A DNA stretch of 64,000 nucleotides from Epinephelus fuscoguttatus (taxonomy: Eukaryota > Chordata > Actinopteri > Perciformes > Serranidae): assembly GCF_011397635.1 (NCBI RefSeq), contig NC_064773.1, positions 26,290,949 to 26,354,948 on the forward strand, written 5' to 3'. The position numbers were made by a program, and so were the translations under genes. The notes below the pieces were generated by a model, which was given only the letters and a program-made list of their open reading frames with translations, was not told the DNA's origin and searched no databases. Below are positions 10,844 to 22,355 of this stretch, piece by piece. How positions within the stretch are numbered: the first letter of the stretch is position 1; each line of letters begins with the position of its first letter.

Positions 10844-11310
10844 GTGCATGTGCGCGCGCATTGTAGCCTGAATGAGGTTGAGGTTTGAACAGCATTTTAA
10901 CAGTTGAACAAGAAACATTTTGGAAGAGTTACAACCCTCCCCATGCGTAGCAGCCATGAAAGAGCTAACCGTTTTTAGCATTTAGCTTCAAAGCTTGCAC
11001 TAATTAAACACATCAAATTAAACTAGAGAAAGTACTACTTGAACCTATGTAAGTGAAACAATTGTACATACAACACAATGGACACTATTCAAAAAACAGC
11101 TGTGATGAAAATGTTTGGTTTCTCACCTGAAAAACTGTTTTTTGGCTCTAGAACAGACAAATTTGGACTCAGAGACATGCTGCTTCACCAGTGAGCTCCA
11201 ATTGTAAATGGGCACTATGCTGATGATGTCACCACAGCTCGTTTCTAATTGGCCAAACTGAGAGTGTTACAACTATCCCTTTGTTACAACTATCCCCGGT
11301 CTCCCCTACT
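10330..11310. mobile_element. TIR-bounded non-autonomous DNA element
   Basis: The left end AGTAGGGGAGCCCGGGGATG and the right end TATCCCCGGTCTCCCCTACT are near-perfect inverted repeats. Subterminal copies of a ggggat..tgtaaca motif lie inside both ends (for example 10360s, 10540s, 11265-11290). TA dinucleotides in the termini allow a TA target duplication, but TIR and target cannot be separated exactly. No transposase ORF is present; a (TG)n tract lies inside. Confidence 0.7.
10781..10852. repeat. (TG)n microsatellite
   Basis: About 29 uninterrupted TG units followed by imperfect TGCG units, inside the TIR element at 10330-11310. Confidence 0.95.
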
Positions 11311-11452
11311 AATGTTTTAACCTTTTTGAAAGATACCTCAGCCCTACTGCATTGGTTCTATATTCTTCTGTAACAAATTTTCCTTGACTGGTTTTATGAA
11401 CGCAACTGAAAGTTATGACCTTTCACAGTAAAATTTAGTGCTGCACTAATTA

Positions 11453-11795
11453 GGGATGCACGATAGTGGATTTTTTGCTGATATCTGATATGCTGATATA
11501 TAACAACTCATTTGACTTATAACCAATACCGATATCGATATATCCACTTTTTTCCCCACCTAACATTAGTGCTCATCAAGTCTCTTCTGTAGTGGAATTA
11601 ACATCATATTATGCATGAATACTCTTATTATGATTGCCCACCATCAGATAAGGACATTAAATACTTTTCAATGTATGTAATATACATTCACTGTGCAAAA
11701 TAAGAAAAAGCATGTTGGTCGATTACAATATTTCATTTTAAAGACAATATCGGCAGATACCTATGATGTGCTGATATTATCATGTACCCCCAACA
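11453..11795. mobile_element. hAT-like MITE, copy 1
   Basis: Begins GGGATGCACGATAG and contains gccgatat-type motifs and the block atatccacttttttcccc. The same block recurs at 56592-56866 in the same orientation, so the two are copies of one family. Confidence 0.55.
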
Positions 11796-12492
11796 TCAAT
11801 GAAAATTTTTATAACAGTGGATTTAAGAACATGCGCACTGTGAAAGGTGTTACTCAAACTAACCAGTTTGCAGATAATTATGGCCTAACTGCAGTTTAAC
11901 TCAGCTGACAGAGCATTTTAGCATGTATTAACTCAATGTTATTGTCGTTTTTTTGTTTTGTTTTTTACTGTCCCCAACGTAATTAGTTTGGTTGAGTCTC
12001 AATGCTCTCATTAAATCAGTTTATAGCAGCTACTTTCAACAAAAATACTCAGATAACCCCAACATAAATGGGCAATTCACCGCTTACAGAATTGCCACAG
12101 GTGATATATAATAAGGTGATAATATGTCACTGTTGCATTCGCAACTCATTCCACTGCTGCCAAGTGGCCAAAAAAATCTGTCAATGCTGTTTTATCGCTT
12201 TCTGTCCTTCAAATGCAGACCACATTTCCCATCAGTACCAGTACTTTCTGATCTCCTTTGTTGGGGATAAACATGCTGGAATGGATTTCCCCCTTTCTTC
12301 CACCATCTGCACTTACCAGAAAGTCATTAGCTCCATTTACTCTTGAACAACATGGCCCTATTCCTGATTTGTGCTGTAAAGCAATCCATCTCATTTGGAA
12401 TTTTTTTTTTAAAAAATCTAGTGACTTCTTGATAGTACAACGGAATACGTGGTGGCTGAAATTATTCAATAAATCTTGATTCTCCTCTGCAG

Positions 12493-12728
12493 ATTGCCTG
12501 TGTCTCTGGTGTCATCCTGTCATGGAGAGTTCCATCACACTCTGGCAGTTCCTGCTGCAGCTGCTGCTCGACCAAAGCCACAAACATCTCATCTGCTGGA
12601 CGTCCAACGATGGCGAGTTCAAGCTGCTTAAGTCAGAAGATGTGGCCAAGCTATGGGGGCTGCGCAAGAACAAGACCAACATGAACTATGACAAGCTGAG
12701 CAGAGCCCTGCGCTACTACTATGACAAG
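12493..12728 (+). CDS. elk3: elk3 exon 2 with start codon
   Basis: The acceptor is cctctgcag|ATTGCC; 29 nt of leader precede the ATG at 12522. The exon encodes 69 residues of the ETS domain, starting [13 protein letters not shown] and ending RALRYYYDK. The donor GACAAG|gtatgc is phase 0, at the conserved intron position. Confidence 0.95.
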
Positions 12729-15700
12729 GTATGCAACAAATACAATGTTAAACCCTCTCAGAGATTTAATAATGTTTTATGTCCTTAGGGCCATAAAACT
12801 CAATTGAATTTGACAAATGTTGATAAAATATTTCTATTTTTCTCTGCAGAACATCATCAAGAAGGTGATCGGCCAGAAGTTTGTCTACAAGTTTGTGTCA
12901 TTCCCTGAGATTCTGAAGATGGACCCTGCGGTGGTGGAGTCGGGCCGCGGCGGTGAGGAAAGCGGGGGTATGACATCAGAGCCTGAGGCTGAAGATGAGG
13001 AGGGGGGTGGGAGAAACCAGTACCTCCACTCTGGCCTGTACTCCTCCTTCACCGTCAGCTCTCTGCAGCACTCATTAGAGCCACACCGGCAGATCAAGAC
13101 GGAGCCCAGATCCGAACGCCACGGCGACAGCTCCTCTGTCATCCGATTCGTCACAAACCGTGGCCATTCCTCCCTCCCCTCCACCCCACCCCCATCTTCG
13201 ACTGAGGCCTCCCATACCTCCAGACCGTCTCCTCGGCAGGCCCGCTCTTCCTCTTGCTCCTCCTCACCGCCACAAAGCCCCACCCACACACGATGGAGGG
13301 GGCGGAGTCAGAGCACAGAGACTAATGAGTTAGAGCAGAACGCTCAACCTCTAAACCTGTCATCTGGTCATAGGGAGAGAGAGAGGTCAAAGGGCATGAC
13401 AATGCCAGAGCGGAGGGGATTGGCTAATAGCGGGCCTTTAAAAAACAGAAAACCCAAAGGCTTGGAAATCTCCGCCTCCTCTCTCCTCCTCACAGGAAGT
13501 GACCTTGTCTCCATTGCTCTCAATAGCCCGGCGCTGCCCTCAGGCTCCCTGACTCCTTTCGTCACCACACAGGTACAACATGACACATAAAGCACATATT
13601 AACAACACAGCATGCACACATAGTCATACATACATAAATACAGGTGGCTTTGGAAGAAAAGAGAAGAAGAAAAAGACCGAGAAGGACGATACATTTTGGG
13701 GATGAGGAGAGTTAAGCTTGTAGACAGGGAGGAGATGGAAAGAGGTGAGCGGAAAGAGGGGAGGAGGCGAGGGAGGGAGGAGGTTCATAAGTGAAGCCAT
13801 ATGTTCCTGAAGCTCCTGATTCACTGGCAACAACACACTGACCAAACCAGGACAGTCTGACTACATCCAGGCATTCAGCCGACGCTTTCATCCAGATTGA
13901 GCAATGATAGGCTGCTGAGTGTACAGTACATATGAAGATAGAAAAAAAATGTATCCTGAAGCGTACTCATCACTGAACACTTTGTATGATAAAGTGTTTG
14001 AAAGGCACACCTGAGCTGTTGTTATCAACAACCCCTTATCCACTTTGCCCTGACAGATGTGGTCCTGTTTTAAGTTCCTCCCTTAAAAAGTCCCTGCAGC
14101 TGTCCCTGTCGTTTACCAGAACCACTTTATGGTGGTTGATAGTGTTTGGTGGCCTAAACTGTTATCTTGCAAATGACGCAGTGAGCCCGATCTGACTGGT
14201 AAATCAGCAAAAAAAAGACATAAAAAAACAGACAATAGCACAGCATAGGCTGGTCCAAAGGAAGTAGCTTAAGGCTCAGATGCCTGTTTTAGATCAGCAA
14301 AAGAGAGAGTGGTCAGACAAAGGAAATTTGAGGTACAAAAATGACTGGACTAAAAAGTGGACTTGCAATAAGATATAGCCGAAGCACAGCCCTGTATCTT
14401 TTCAAGGGTAAGAGTTTGAGTCAGCCACGAAAAACAGATTTTTTAAAAAAGTTGTTTGCTTACTTTACGGCTTTATTATAAAGCCGATAGTAGAGATATG
14501 ACAGGAAATGAGGGGCAGAAAGAGACGGGGTATTATATGCAATAAAAGTCATGGTCAGCACCTTAATTCCCAATGTTACAGCATTGCTAGAAGAAAAATT
14601 GAAAGTGCATTTATAAAAAATCTGCACTTCTCTTTGTGGTAACAATGTAAACACACAAACACTAAAGATACTGTTGTTCCTGGACCTTTGAGATGTATTG
14701 TGATTAGGACTTTGATTCTCTGCCAAATCCTGACTGACCCCAACCCAACCTGCCGGGTTTTTGCCAGGCCTGGCTGTAATTTTGCAAAAATTCCCCCAGG
14801 CTTGAATTGGGTTAAGTTTGCACTAATTTCCCTATTTCTATATGAATTAACAAGTGCTTATGTTTCACTTTCACTTGAGAGAACACTCCCGTGTTCGGAG
14901 TGACTATTTACGAACGCACACTGTGTTACCACACCGAAAAGACTTTAGTTGACCTTGTAATTATTTTTTTTAACAGTGGAAGTTTGAGTTTTTAATCAGG
15001 ATTGAGCCTAGAACTGCTGCAGTGGTTTGGGCTCATGTCGGGCTTGGACAGATACTATGGGGTTTAATGTAGGGTCAGACCTGATTTTTTTTGGGCCCAG
15101 TCAAAGCTCTCGTGATGAAACAGTCTTATGTTCCCATGACAGACCCAGACAGAAAACCAAACTGGCCTTAGTTAAATATGAAGAGACAGAAGAAAGACGA
15201 GACAGAAGAAAATACATGTCATGAATTCTGTATGAGTGGAGCTTCCTGACCTGCATGTAGTCAGTCTGCCAAGTCAGACTGTCTGGGAGACGCGAGTTTA
15301 CTGGAGGGCAGACTTGCATTTGAGCTCTGGGTGAGACTGAATGACAACTCCGCCACAGACTATGAACAGCTCTCTGGACTTGTTGCCAGAATAAACAGCA
15401 GCATTTCCATCATGGTGTATTTATCCTACATTTCATTCTGGGTTTTTGTACATGTAGACTCCGTCTGGTCTGCTGCTCACTCCCAGTCCTCTACTCTCCA
15501 ATATCCATTTCTGGTCCAACCTGAGTCCAGTGGGACCCCTCAGTCCTGCACAACTGCAGAGCCATGCCCCGCTTTTTCAGGTAATACACAAACACACACG
15601 CTCAGACACATTTGGTATTGCTGTATATGTGAGAAACTCAGTGAAAGCATGTTGTCCTAATGCACAACTGGCCAGTCGTTGCGTAAAGTGGGCATGATTG

Positions 15701-18015
15701 TTGGACAGGGGCGTAAATATGCCTGCACTGGCAGTGTGGTTGCACTAGGACCCGTGGGGTGAAGGAGTAATAAAAGAAGAATGTTACTGATACACATTCT
15801 TCCTCTTACAAATGAAAAGCAGAATTCATAAGCAAAAACACCTTGCTTAATTTCATATAGTCAGGAGTTTTACTGCTACAAGCTTACTTGGAATGGTATG
15901 ACTACTAGCTTATGGCGACTAACATCAGCAAATTGTAGATAGATTTTGATGCAATGTCAGTGAGTCAGTTTGCTAACCCTAACCCTAACTTGGTTCTTCT
16001 ACGTGTTGGAATGCATCATAGCTCATGCACAAACAATGTAATCACACACACCATTAATACTCCAGCTTTGTCTCTGTAATGCTGTAAACATTTTTATGGA
16101 TAATTACGTAACCTTTGTTTCAGAAATAAGCTCAGTTGTGACTGTCTCATATAAAAAAAGACAAACAAACCTTCATTTGCTATATCAGCCTTTTAGAGAA
16201 AACACTGGCTTAACTCTGGTGGTGATGGATACGAAATCTTTGTCTTCCTGTAAACTATCTCTATTTACGGCAAATCCCTCCCTCGTAACTACAGGATCTT
16301 TACGGTCATGTCACACAGCAGATTTACCTCAGCAGTTGTTTTTACACTTTTGTGTGTGTGTTGGTGTATGTGTGATACAGCGGGTGCCAGGGTTTCAAAA
16401 TAAGCCACAGATGTTTCCTTTCTGGTGTGGACAAGAAGAGGGGGCAACTTCCTGTTGGCGAGGGGGAGCGAGAGAGGGCTGGTTGGTCAGGAGCCCCTCC
16501 CACCTATGTCAACTCTCTGACACAAACACACACACACCTCCAAAAAACATTTAATGTCTGGCAATTTAGTCCTCACAAGGGGGGTTGGTCCCCACAACGT
16601 TGGTGCATTACCAGGTTCCTCACAGTGTAATATAAGCAAGAACACACTCTCCTGTACTACAGCAGCAGTCAGACTTAAGAGCTGCAGAAAACAGAGAAAT
16701 CATATGACGTCACAAAGGCTGTTCACAACATTCAAACAGCTCAGACGGAACAGTAATTTTCATCATCTAATTGCGCAAATCATTCTGTGAAACCAATGAC
16801 TAACCTTAACATTACTGTTAGCATTATGTGACATCATTTGCGCAATATTGGTAGCAAACAATGTAATATATCTTAAGTTTAAATGACTCTACAGTTTTAA
16901 TCAGCTTAAAGTTACAATGACCTAAGTCATTTAACTTTAATAAATATCTTTAAAGACCCTATAGTTGGATTTGAACATTTCTGACTTTAGCAACTCCTAG
17001 TGGAGTCAGTCTAATTTTTCTACAACAATCACCTCACGCCACCAGAATAAATCAAAAGATTCTACAATCACATAATTTATTCTTTACATAGAGTCTTGAC
17101 CCTAAATACCAGAGGTTTTTCATGTCCTTAAAATTCCATTACTTATTTAATGAATACGTCATATCTCACCAGTCACCTCCATCGCCTTTGTTTTGTTTTT
17201 TTCTTGGGTGCAAAAGAGTTGTTTTGAATGAAAAATCAGATCTCATCTTGTTTTATCTTGTGGCTAAAGAAGAAGAGAGAGTTCAGCCAAAAAGAAATAA
17301 AAGTATAACTTGTGACATATTTATAGCATATTGTTTATGCTCTGAGTTTTTTTAAATTAAGAACTGACTTCCTTAGAAGAATTCACCATATTCTTTCTAC
17401 AAAGAAAGAATGAAATGCACTCTTTATGACAGCCTGAAGTATTATTAGTTATTGCATGTTTTACCTGAGTATCTTACTGGTTTTACCTACTCAAATGCTA
17501 CAAGAGGGAATATTAGTTATTGGGTCCACTTTTCCAGAAAATAAACCCTGGCTTCTGTTCACATGATTCTGACACTGAAACATTCCAGGTTTCTATGACT
17601 AAACTATGAATGCGATTACATACACATTAATAACCCATTTATGGGGCTCATCTTGGTTATGATCATATTTCGGATGTGGTATTTACACAGGGACAAAGAA
17701 TCTGGGTTATTCTGATTTCATGTATACACCTCGGTTTATTTTGGAGAACTCCAGCTAGTATATTTGGGTTCCTCATAAATGGAATATAGTGTTTATTAAC
17801 ATAAACATAAACAGGATACTCCAAAAACCCAGTCATTAGCAGGTTATCAGTATCCATTTCAACGCAGTCAATATGTCAATGGGCGTTCCCCTCTTCTAAT
17901 TCTAACTGTCCCCCTGCAGTTCCCCTCACTGCTGAATGGACACATCCCTGTACCTTTACCCAGCGTGGACGCTTCCTCTCCTCTGCTGCTCTCCTCCAGC
18001 TCCCACAAGTCCTGA
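12522..18015 (+). CDS. elk3: elk3, ETS-domain transcription factor (NET/SAP-2)
   Basis: ELK3 is a nuclear ternary-complex factor that binds SRF at serum response elements. It represses until phosphorylated by MAP kinases. Coding parts 12522-12728, 12850-13572, 15458-15580 and 17920-18015 join to 382 codons plus a stop; the human protein is 407 residues. Domains in order: ETS domain 1-86 ([11 protein letters not shown]; the recognition segment with LRYYYDK), SRF-binding B box 125-142, a sumoylation-type IKTEP near 151, CtBP motif PLNLSS at 236-241, MAPK docking KPKGLEI at 270-276, the S/TP-rich activation region, and ERK docking FQFP at 350-353, split across the last junction. PLNLSS and [15 protein letters not shown] identify ELK3 and exclude ELK1 and ELK4. 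The central region is Ser/Pro/Arg-rich and does not resemble the human inhibitory helix. The start has G at -3 and +4. Confidence 0.95.
12850..13572 (+). CDS. elk3: elk3 exon 3
   Basis: Encodes residues 70-310: the ETS end ([20 protein letters not shown]), an acidic linker, B box ([18 protein letters not shown]), IKTEP, a Ser/Pro/Arg-rich middle, PLNLSS and KPKGLEISA. The acceptor is ctctgcag|AACATC and the donor ACACAG|gtacaa. It is uninterrupted over 723 nt. Confidence 0.95.
13573..15457 (+). other. elk3 intron 3
   Basis: No exon was recognised. A purine-rich stretch lies at 13653-13785. Between about 14730 and 15115, ccgggtt/gggccc-type patches suggest a diverged hAT-like repeat, but clear ends were not found. 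Confidence 0.45.
15458..15580 (+). CDS. elk3: elk3 exon 4
   Basis: A 123-nt exon encoding [20 protein letters not shown], then [14 protein letters not shown] and APLFQ (residues 311-351). It holds the conserved MAPK-target SP/TP sites of the activation domain. The acceptor is catgtag|ACTCCG and the donor TTTCAG|gtaata. Confidence 0.94.
15581..17919 (+). other. elk3 intron 4
   Basis: AT-rich. A short telomere-like CTAACCCTAACCCTAAC occurs at 15973-15989. No exon was seen before the terminal acceptor at 17918-17919. Confidence 0.5.
17920..18015 (+). CDS. elk3: elk3 terminal coding exon
   Basis: The acceptor is ccctgcag|TTCCCC. Encodes [20 protein letters not shown], then [11 protein letters not shown] and TGA (18013-18015). 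The human ELK3 C terminus has the same plan. The first two residues complete the FQFP ERK-docking motif. Confidence 0.93.
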   Translation, partial: FPSLLNGHIPVPLPSVDASSPLLLSSSSHKS

Positions 18016-18486
18016 TGCCAGCCAGAACACCAAGAGCAAATCGGGCCAACTTGGGCTGAATTGGGCCAGATAAGCACATATCGGGACCAAGCCAAACAGC
18101 TCTAAACTCTGACGATGAACCACACAGGAGTCAAACTTCCTCTGAGTCCAAATACATTTTGATCCAAAGCCTGTTGCTTTGCATTTATTAAATGAAGAAA
18201 CAGGAGCTTCACTCTGAAGCTTTGCTCTCTGAGAAGAGCATCTGCGTTAGACATTTCTTTGTGTTTACTACAGTTCGACTGCTCATGTTCTTTACATTTG
18301 CGTTTGGTGTTTTTTTTTTTTTTTTTTCATGCAAAGGAATTGGCTGGCGGTCAGACAGACCTTATCACATTTCTCATCTCATTTTATATCTCATCTCACT
18401 CATCTTGGTCTAAACTTGAGCAATACAGACTGGTTGCAATTTCATGACTCCCTACCCTGACTAATGTCAGTATCCACCACTCAAAC

Positions 18487-18492
18487 AATAAA
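18487..18492 (+). terminator. Candidate elk3 polyadenylation signal (proximal)
   Basis: The first AATAAA downstream of the elk3 stop codon, at 472 nt. Confidence 0.4.
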
Positions 18493-18621
18493 AATCTTGG
18501 GAAATCTTTACCAGGAATTATGGTAAACCAAACCTTAGCAATGACAGATGCCTCACTTTAATAGATGTAAATACAGCTCCTTTAAGGGAGTAAATGTTCA
18601 TCATGCTACTATACTGTTACA

Positions 18622-20023
18622 TGAAAAATACTTGTTTTTTTGCTTTTCTACCAAGAGTTAGTTTTAGATGAGAAGACTGATACCACTCGTGCTTGTGTGC
18701 TTAAAATAAAGCTACTGCCAGGAGATGGTTAGCTTAGCTTAGCATAAAGACTGGAAACATGGAAACCGTTTGCCTTGCTCTGTCCAAAGGTGACCAAACC
18801 TAACTGCCAGCAGCTATAAGCTCACTAATAACCACACTATCTGTATGAAAAACAAAAATGGAAAAACAACAATTTACAATTTGTAGTTTTATGGTTGGAA
18901 TAAGGGTTGACTCCAGGAGGTCACCTCTACCCAACCAAAAGCAGTTTTGCACATAACCTCCAAAATATGTTGTTTTTACAGGGGTTTTTTTTTTGGATGG
19001 ATTAAACAACCACCAATGATTTCATCAGTAGCCTCTTAGTGAACTTTAGAGGTAGAGGCAGACTTTAGGTGTTTCTCAATACCAAATACACCAAGTTTGG
19101 ACTTGGCGTACTTGGGAGTTCGGACTTGGCAAGTTCAACTCGGGAGTACAGACTCCCAAGGACGGCTGCCATTGCCGCTGGTCTGTGAGAAATGCATTCT
19201 GGGATACCTGGCTGTCAAAAGTCCACGCAAGTCACCTCCTGATGCATCCCCGATGGAACGGGCAGAGCAAGTTCACATCCGGGCATTTGGACTGTACTTG
19301 GCTGGATGCGGATTTTGAATTGAAACAGTACTTGGGCTGTGACTGATGACATTTCACACGTCCTCAAGCACACAAGTACAGGCAAGAACGCAGACTGAGA
19401 AACGCTGTTAATTTGGGAAAGAGCCAAGCTAGCTGTTTCAAGTCTTTATGCTAAGCTAACCAGCTGCTGGCTGTAGCTACATATCTAAAACATAAAGCTG
19501 CTTTCACCCCGCCTATCTGCAAGCACGTTCCCCCAAAATCATAAGTGTTTTTAAAAGTGGATGATGCAGCTACGGTCCATAACTGCGATAACAAGTGCTT
19601 CACTAAACACTGGCAGAAGTGCAAGCTAGCTTGTAGCTGCGTGCCGTAGCAAGACAGCAGAAATCACTGAAATTACCAAAGATTTCTACACATTTGGACA
19701 GTTTATCATCATTCACTACTGCATCTTATCTTCTGTTTTGTGATGCCCGCTATTTAGTTGGCCAAAGCCAGGTGGCATAAGTTTTACACGGTAAATTTAG
19801 CGCAGCAGAGCAAAATCTGTGCACATGCGTGTAGGCGGCAACTACTTAATATTCCTATCGCCATGTTGGAAATGGCTTCCCCTCTGCCACGTTTCCCTCA
19901 CTGAAATGACTGGGGGCAATAAGTTACGAAGCAGCAGTGTACAAGCAGCTTAAGAGAGGTATAAATTTTCTCATCTTACTCTTGGTAAGAAATTATATTT
20001 CCCAAAATGTCAAATTGTTCCTT
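18622..20023. mobile_element. Fish MITE interrupted by two later insertions
   Basis: The MITE body can be followed in pieces: ccaagagttag..atgagaag, ggttagcttagcttagcata, gtctttatgctaagctaacc, and the right end atttcccaaaatgtcaaattgttcct. The same family is intact at 21955-22355. Between the pieces lie foreign segments at 19067-19407 and about 19497-19955. Confidence 0.6.
19067..19407. mobile_element. Short TIR element nested in the MITE
   Basis: The left end aggtgtttctcaatacc and the right end cagactgagaaacgctg are inverted repeats around GTTTCTCA. The sequence on either side rejoins into a continuous MITE, which supports a later insertion. Confidence 0.5.
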
Positions 20024-20712
20024 GCTGTATGATAAAATGGGACTATAAGTGGACGATTAAATGCTATAGGCTACACAGGCCAGTAACTTAGCATTACAGA
20101 TAGCAAGTAGCAGGTGTCTGTATTTTTTCCCTGTGTTAAGCCTTTCTTTAAATAGACCAAATCTTAAAATGTAAACAATTTTGGTCAACCAATTGCTCAT
20201 TTATAAACCTTTTTGAGGATGTAAAAACAAAGTGCGAGTGACAGTGATCATTTTTACTTAAAAAAAAAAAACAAAAAAAACTTGGTTTACATTTGTCGTT
20301 CAGATCTGGATTGTGGCCACATGAGATGAATCCCTCACTGACTCCTAGCAGAGCACCTGCTAGCCAGCTCACTAAAATGCTGTCAAAATCTTCATTTTTG
20401 CCTTCTGCATTGCTTTATCTTGACGCTGTGAACATTTTTTTTATCTGTAGGCCTACAGTTTCGTGCCTTTTTTTTTTTTTTTTGATGCACTGTACTTTCC
20501 AGCCTTTTACCAGCTGTGCCTTCAATATTGTAAGACTTGTGTAAATGTATTAAGCTTTAAACCAGGTTTTAACAGACATTCCAGGTCAAAATTGCACAAA
20601 CTTTTCTTTTTTATTGTAAAATGGCTCCTGGTTATTTTTTATAAATTTATTGGAAATGTATTCTCAATGATTTGCTTGTGTTTTGTCGTGAGAAATGTTA
20701 CCTTTTTTTTGG

Positions 20713-20718
20713 AATAAA
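20713..20718 (+). terminator. Candidate elk3 polyadenylation signal (distal)
   Basis: AATAAA preceded by T-rich and followed by T-rich sequence (attttacttttcag). It lies beyond the repeat block. Confidence 0.4.
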
Positions 20719-21954
20719 TAATTTTACTTTTCAGATCATCTGTATCAGTTTCAGTTGTTAATACACACACATTCACCACTTAAAGAACGACCGCTGCACA
20801 GACTCTTTATGAAACAGATTAAATTTACTTTCGATGGTTATGAGAAATAAATAGTTCCAGTAAAAAGAGTCACACACCAACTGTTCACCGGCAGCTCAGT
20901 GTTTCAGAGAGGTCGAATTCACAACACAGCAGGCCTTCCATGCATCAGGCACACACATACATACACACACGCGCGCGCAGTCAGACATGTTCACATGAAT
21001 TCAGGTCATTCATACATTTGAAAAAGTTTACAGTTTTACAACGATAAATATTTAGCCATTGTAGAAATCTCCTTTCGTGCATGTCACTGCTGTTCATGTA
21101 AAAAAAACTGCCATTAGCAAAAACAGTTTGCCGTTAACAGTGGAATAATCCTGCATTATGTTTGATTACAGGGACACTTGTAGAAAATGTGTGATAAATT
21201 GTCAATGAAACACACTGACACAGTTAATGTGAAATGCTTTATAAGTGGAAGGAAAATGATTTCTCATTTTACAGCTACCAAGGGAGAAATCATGGGGCAA
21301 TGGGTCAACATAATACAGGATGTCTACCATTAATATAATGACTTATTTCCTGTGAACACAATAATTGTTTCATTATTTGAAATGTAAACTAATAAATCTT
21401 CCATCTGCATTTCTTCTGTTTCTCTTGAGCTTCAATTTATGAAATAATAAGCTCATTATTACAGTTTGATCCCTGCTGAGGGAAAAGAAATATTCCGTCA
21501 GAGGTTTAAATTTGAAATGGGTATGTTTACAGGATTATTACACTATTAGCTACAAGCTCTGTTAATGTTTATTACATTAATGCTCTCAGCTAATAATTAG
21601 TTTAACAAGCATTAGTGATACGTCCTGCCCTTTTCCAGCATGTTCTAACAAATCAGTAAGTGTTGCTCTAATCCTTTAAATCTCAGCAGACAATAAATGT
21701 GACATTTTCATGACGATGTCGAGCAAAACAGCTGCAATACTCTTACATGTTCAACCTGTGCTGTTTGATGCATTCCTGGGGTTTTTAGTGCTGAGGCTTC
21801 TGCACTGCACTTGATTTTTTTGCTACTGTGAGTGTAGAAATCGCTCTATGCCTTTTCCATGATGGATTTCTCCTTGTGTGGTGTTGAATCGGATCACTTG
21901 CACTTTGATTCTGAAGGTCTGACGCTAAATCTTGATGTTTACCACAAATCTTTC

Positions 21955-22355
21955 AAAGGAGTTTGACATTTTGGGGAAATAGGTATATTGTCTTTGTTGC
22001 CGAAAACTACATGAGAAGATGGATACCACTCTCAGGTCTGTACAATAAAGTAAAACCATGTAGCTGAGCCAGTGGCTGGTTAGCTTAGCTTAGCATAAAA
22101 ACTAGAAACGGGCAAACAGCTCGCCTGGTTCTAGTTAAAAGTAATAAAATCTGCCGAAAAGAACCTCTATTACTATCGACAACATCTTTGTTTAATTCCT
22201 ACAAAAATCAGAATTTAGTCTTGTGCAAAGCCAAGCTAAGCTAACGGACTTTTGGTGCTAGCTTACTGTACAGACACAAGTGTTAGCCATCGTCTCATCT
22301 TACTCTCTCAAGAAAGTGGATAAGCATATTTCCCAAAATGTCAAACTATTCCTTT
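21955..22355. mobile_element. MITE with about 25-bp terminal inverted repeats
   Basis: The left end aaaggagtttgacattttgg and the right end caaaatgtcaaactattcct form a TIR with a small indel. Internal gtggctggttagcttagctt and gccaagctaagctaac motifs also pair. It is a 401-bp copy of the family seen at 18622-20023. Confidence 0.7.

Larger units (their letters stand above)
7374..12492 (+). other. elk3 intron 1
   Basis: About 5.1 kb. Contains (GT)n at 8267-8299 and 8382-8421, a (TG)29 tract at 10781, a long TIR element (10330-11310) and a hAT-like element (11453-11795). No further elk3 exon was recognised. Several GC-rich spots, such as 9462, could be alternative first exons but lack proof. Confidence 0.5.
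18016..20735 (+). other. elk3 3' UTR (end uncertain)
   Basis: AATAAA signals occur on the plus strand at 18487-18492, 18705-18710 and 20713-20718. The first would give a UTR of about 0.5 kb. The last would give 2.7 kb and include a nested transposon block (18622-20023). Sequence alone cannot decide which is used. Confidence 0.45.
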
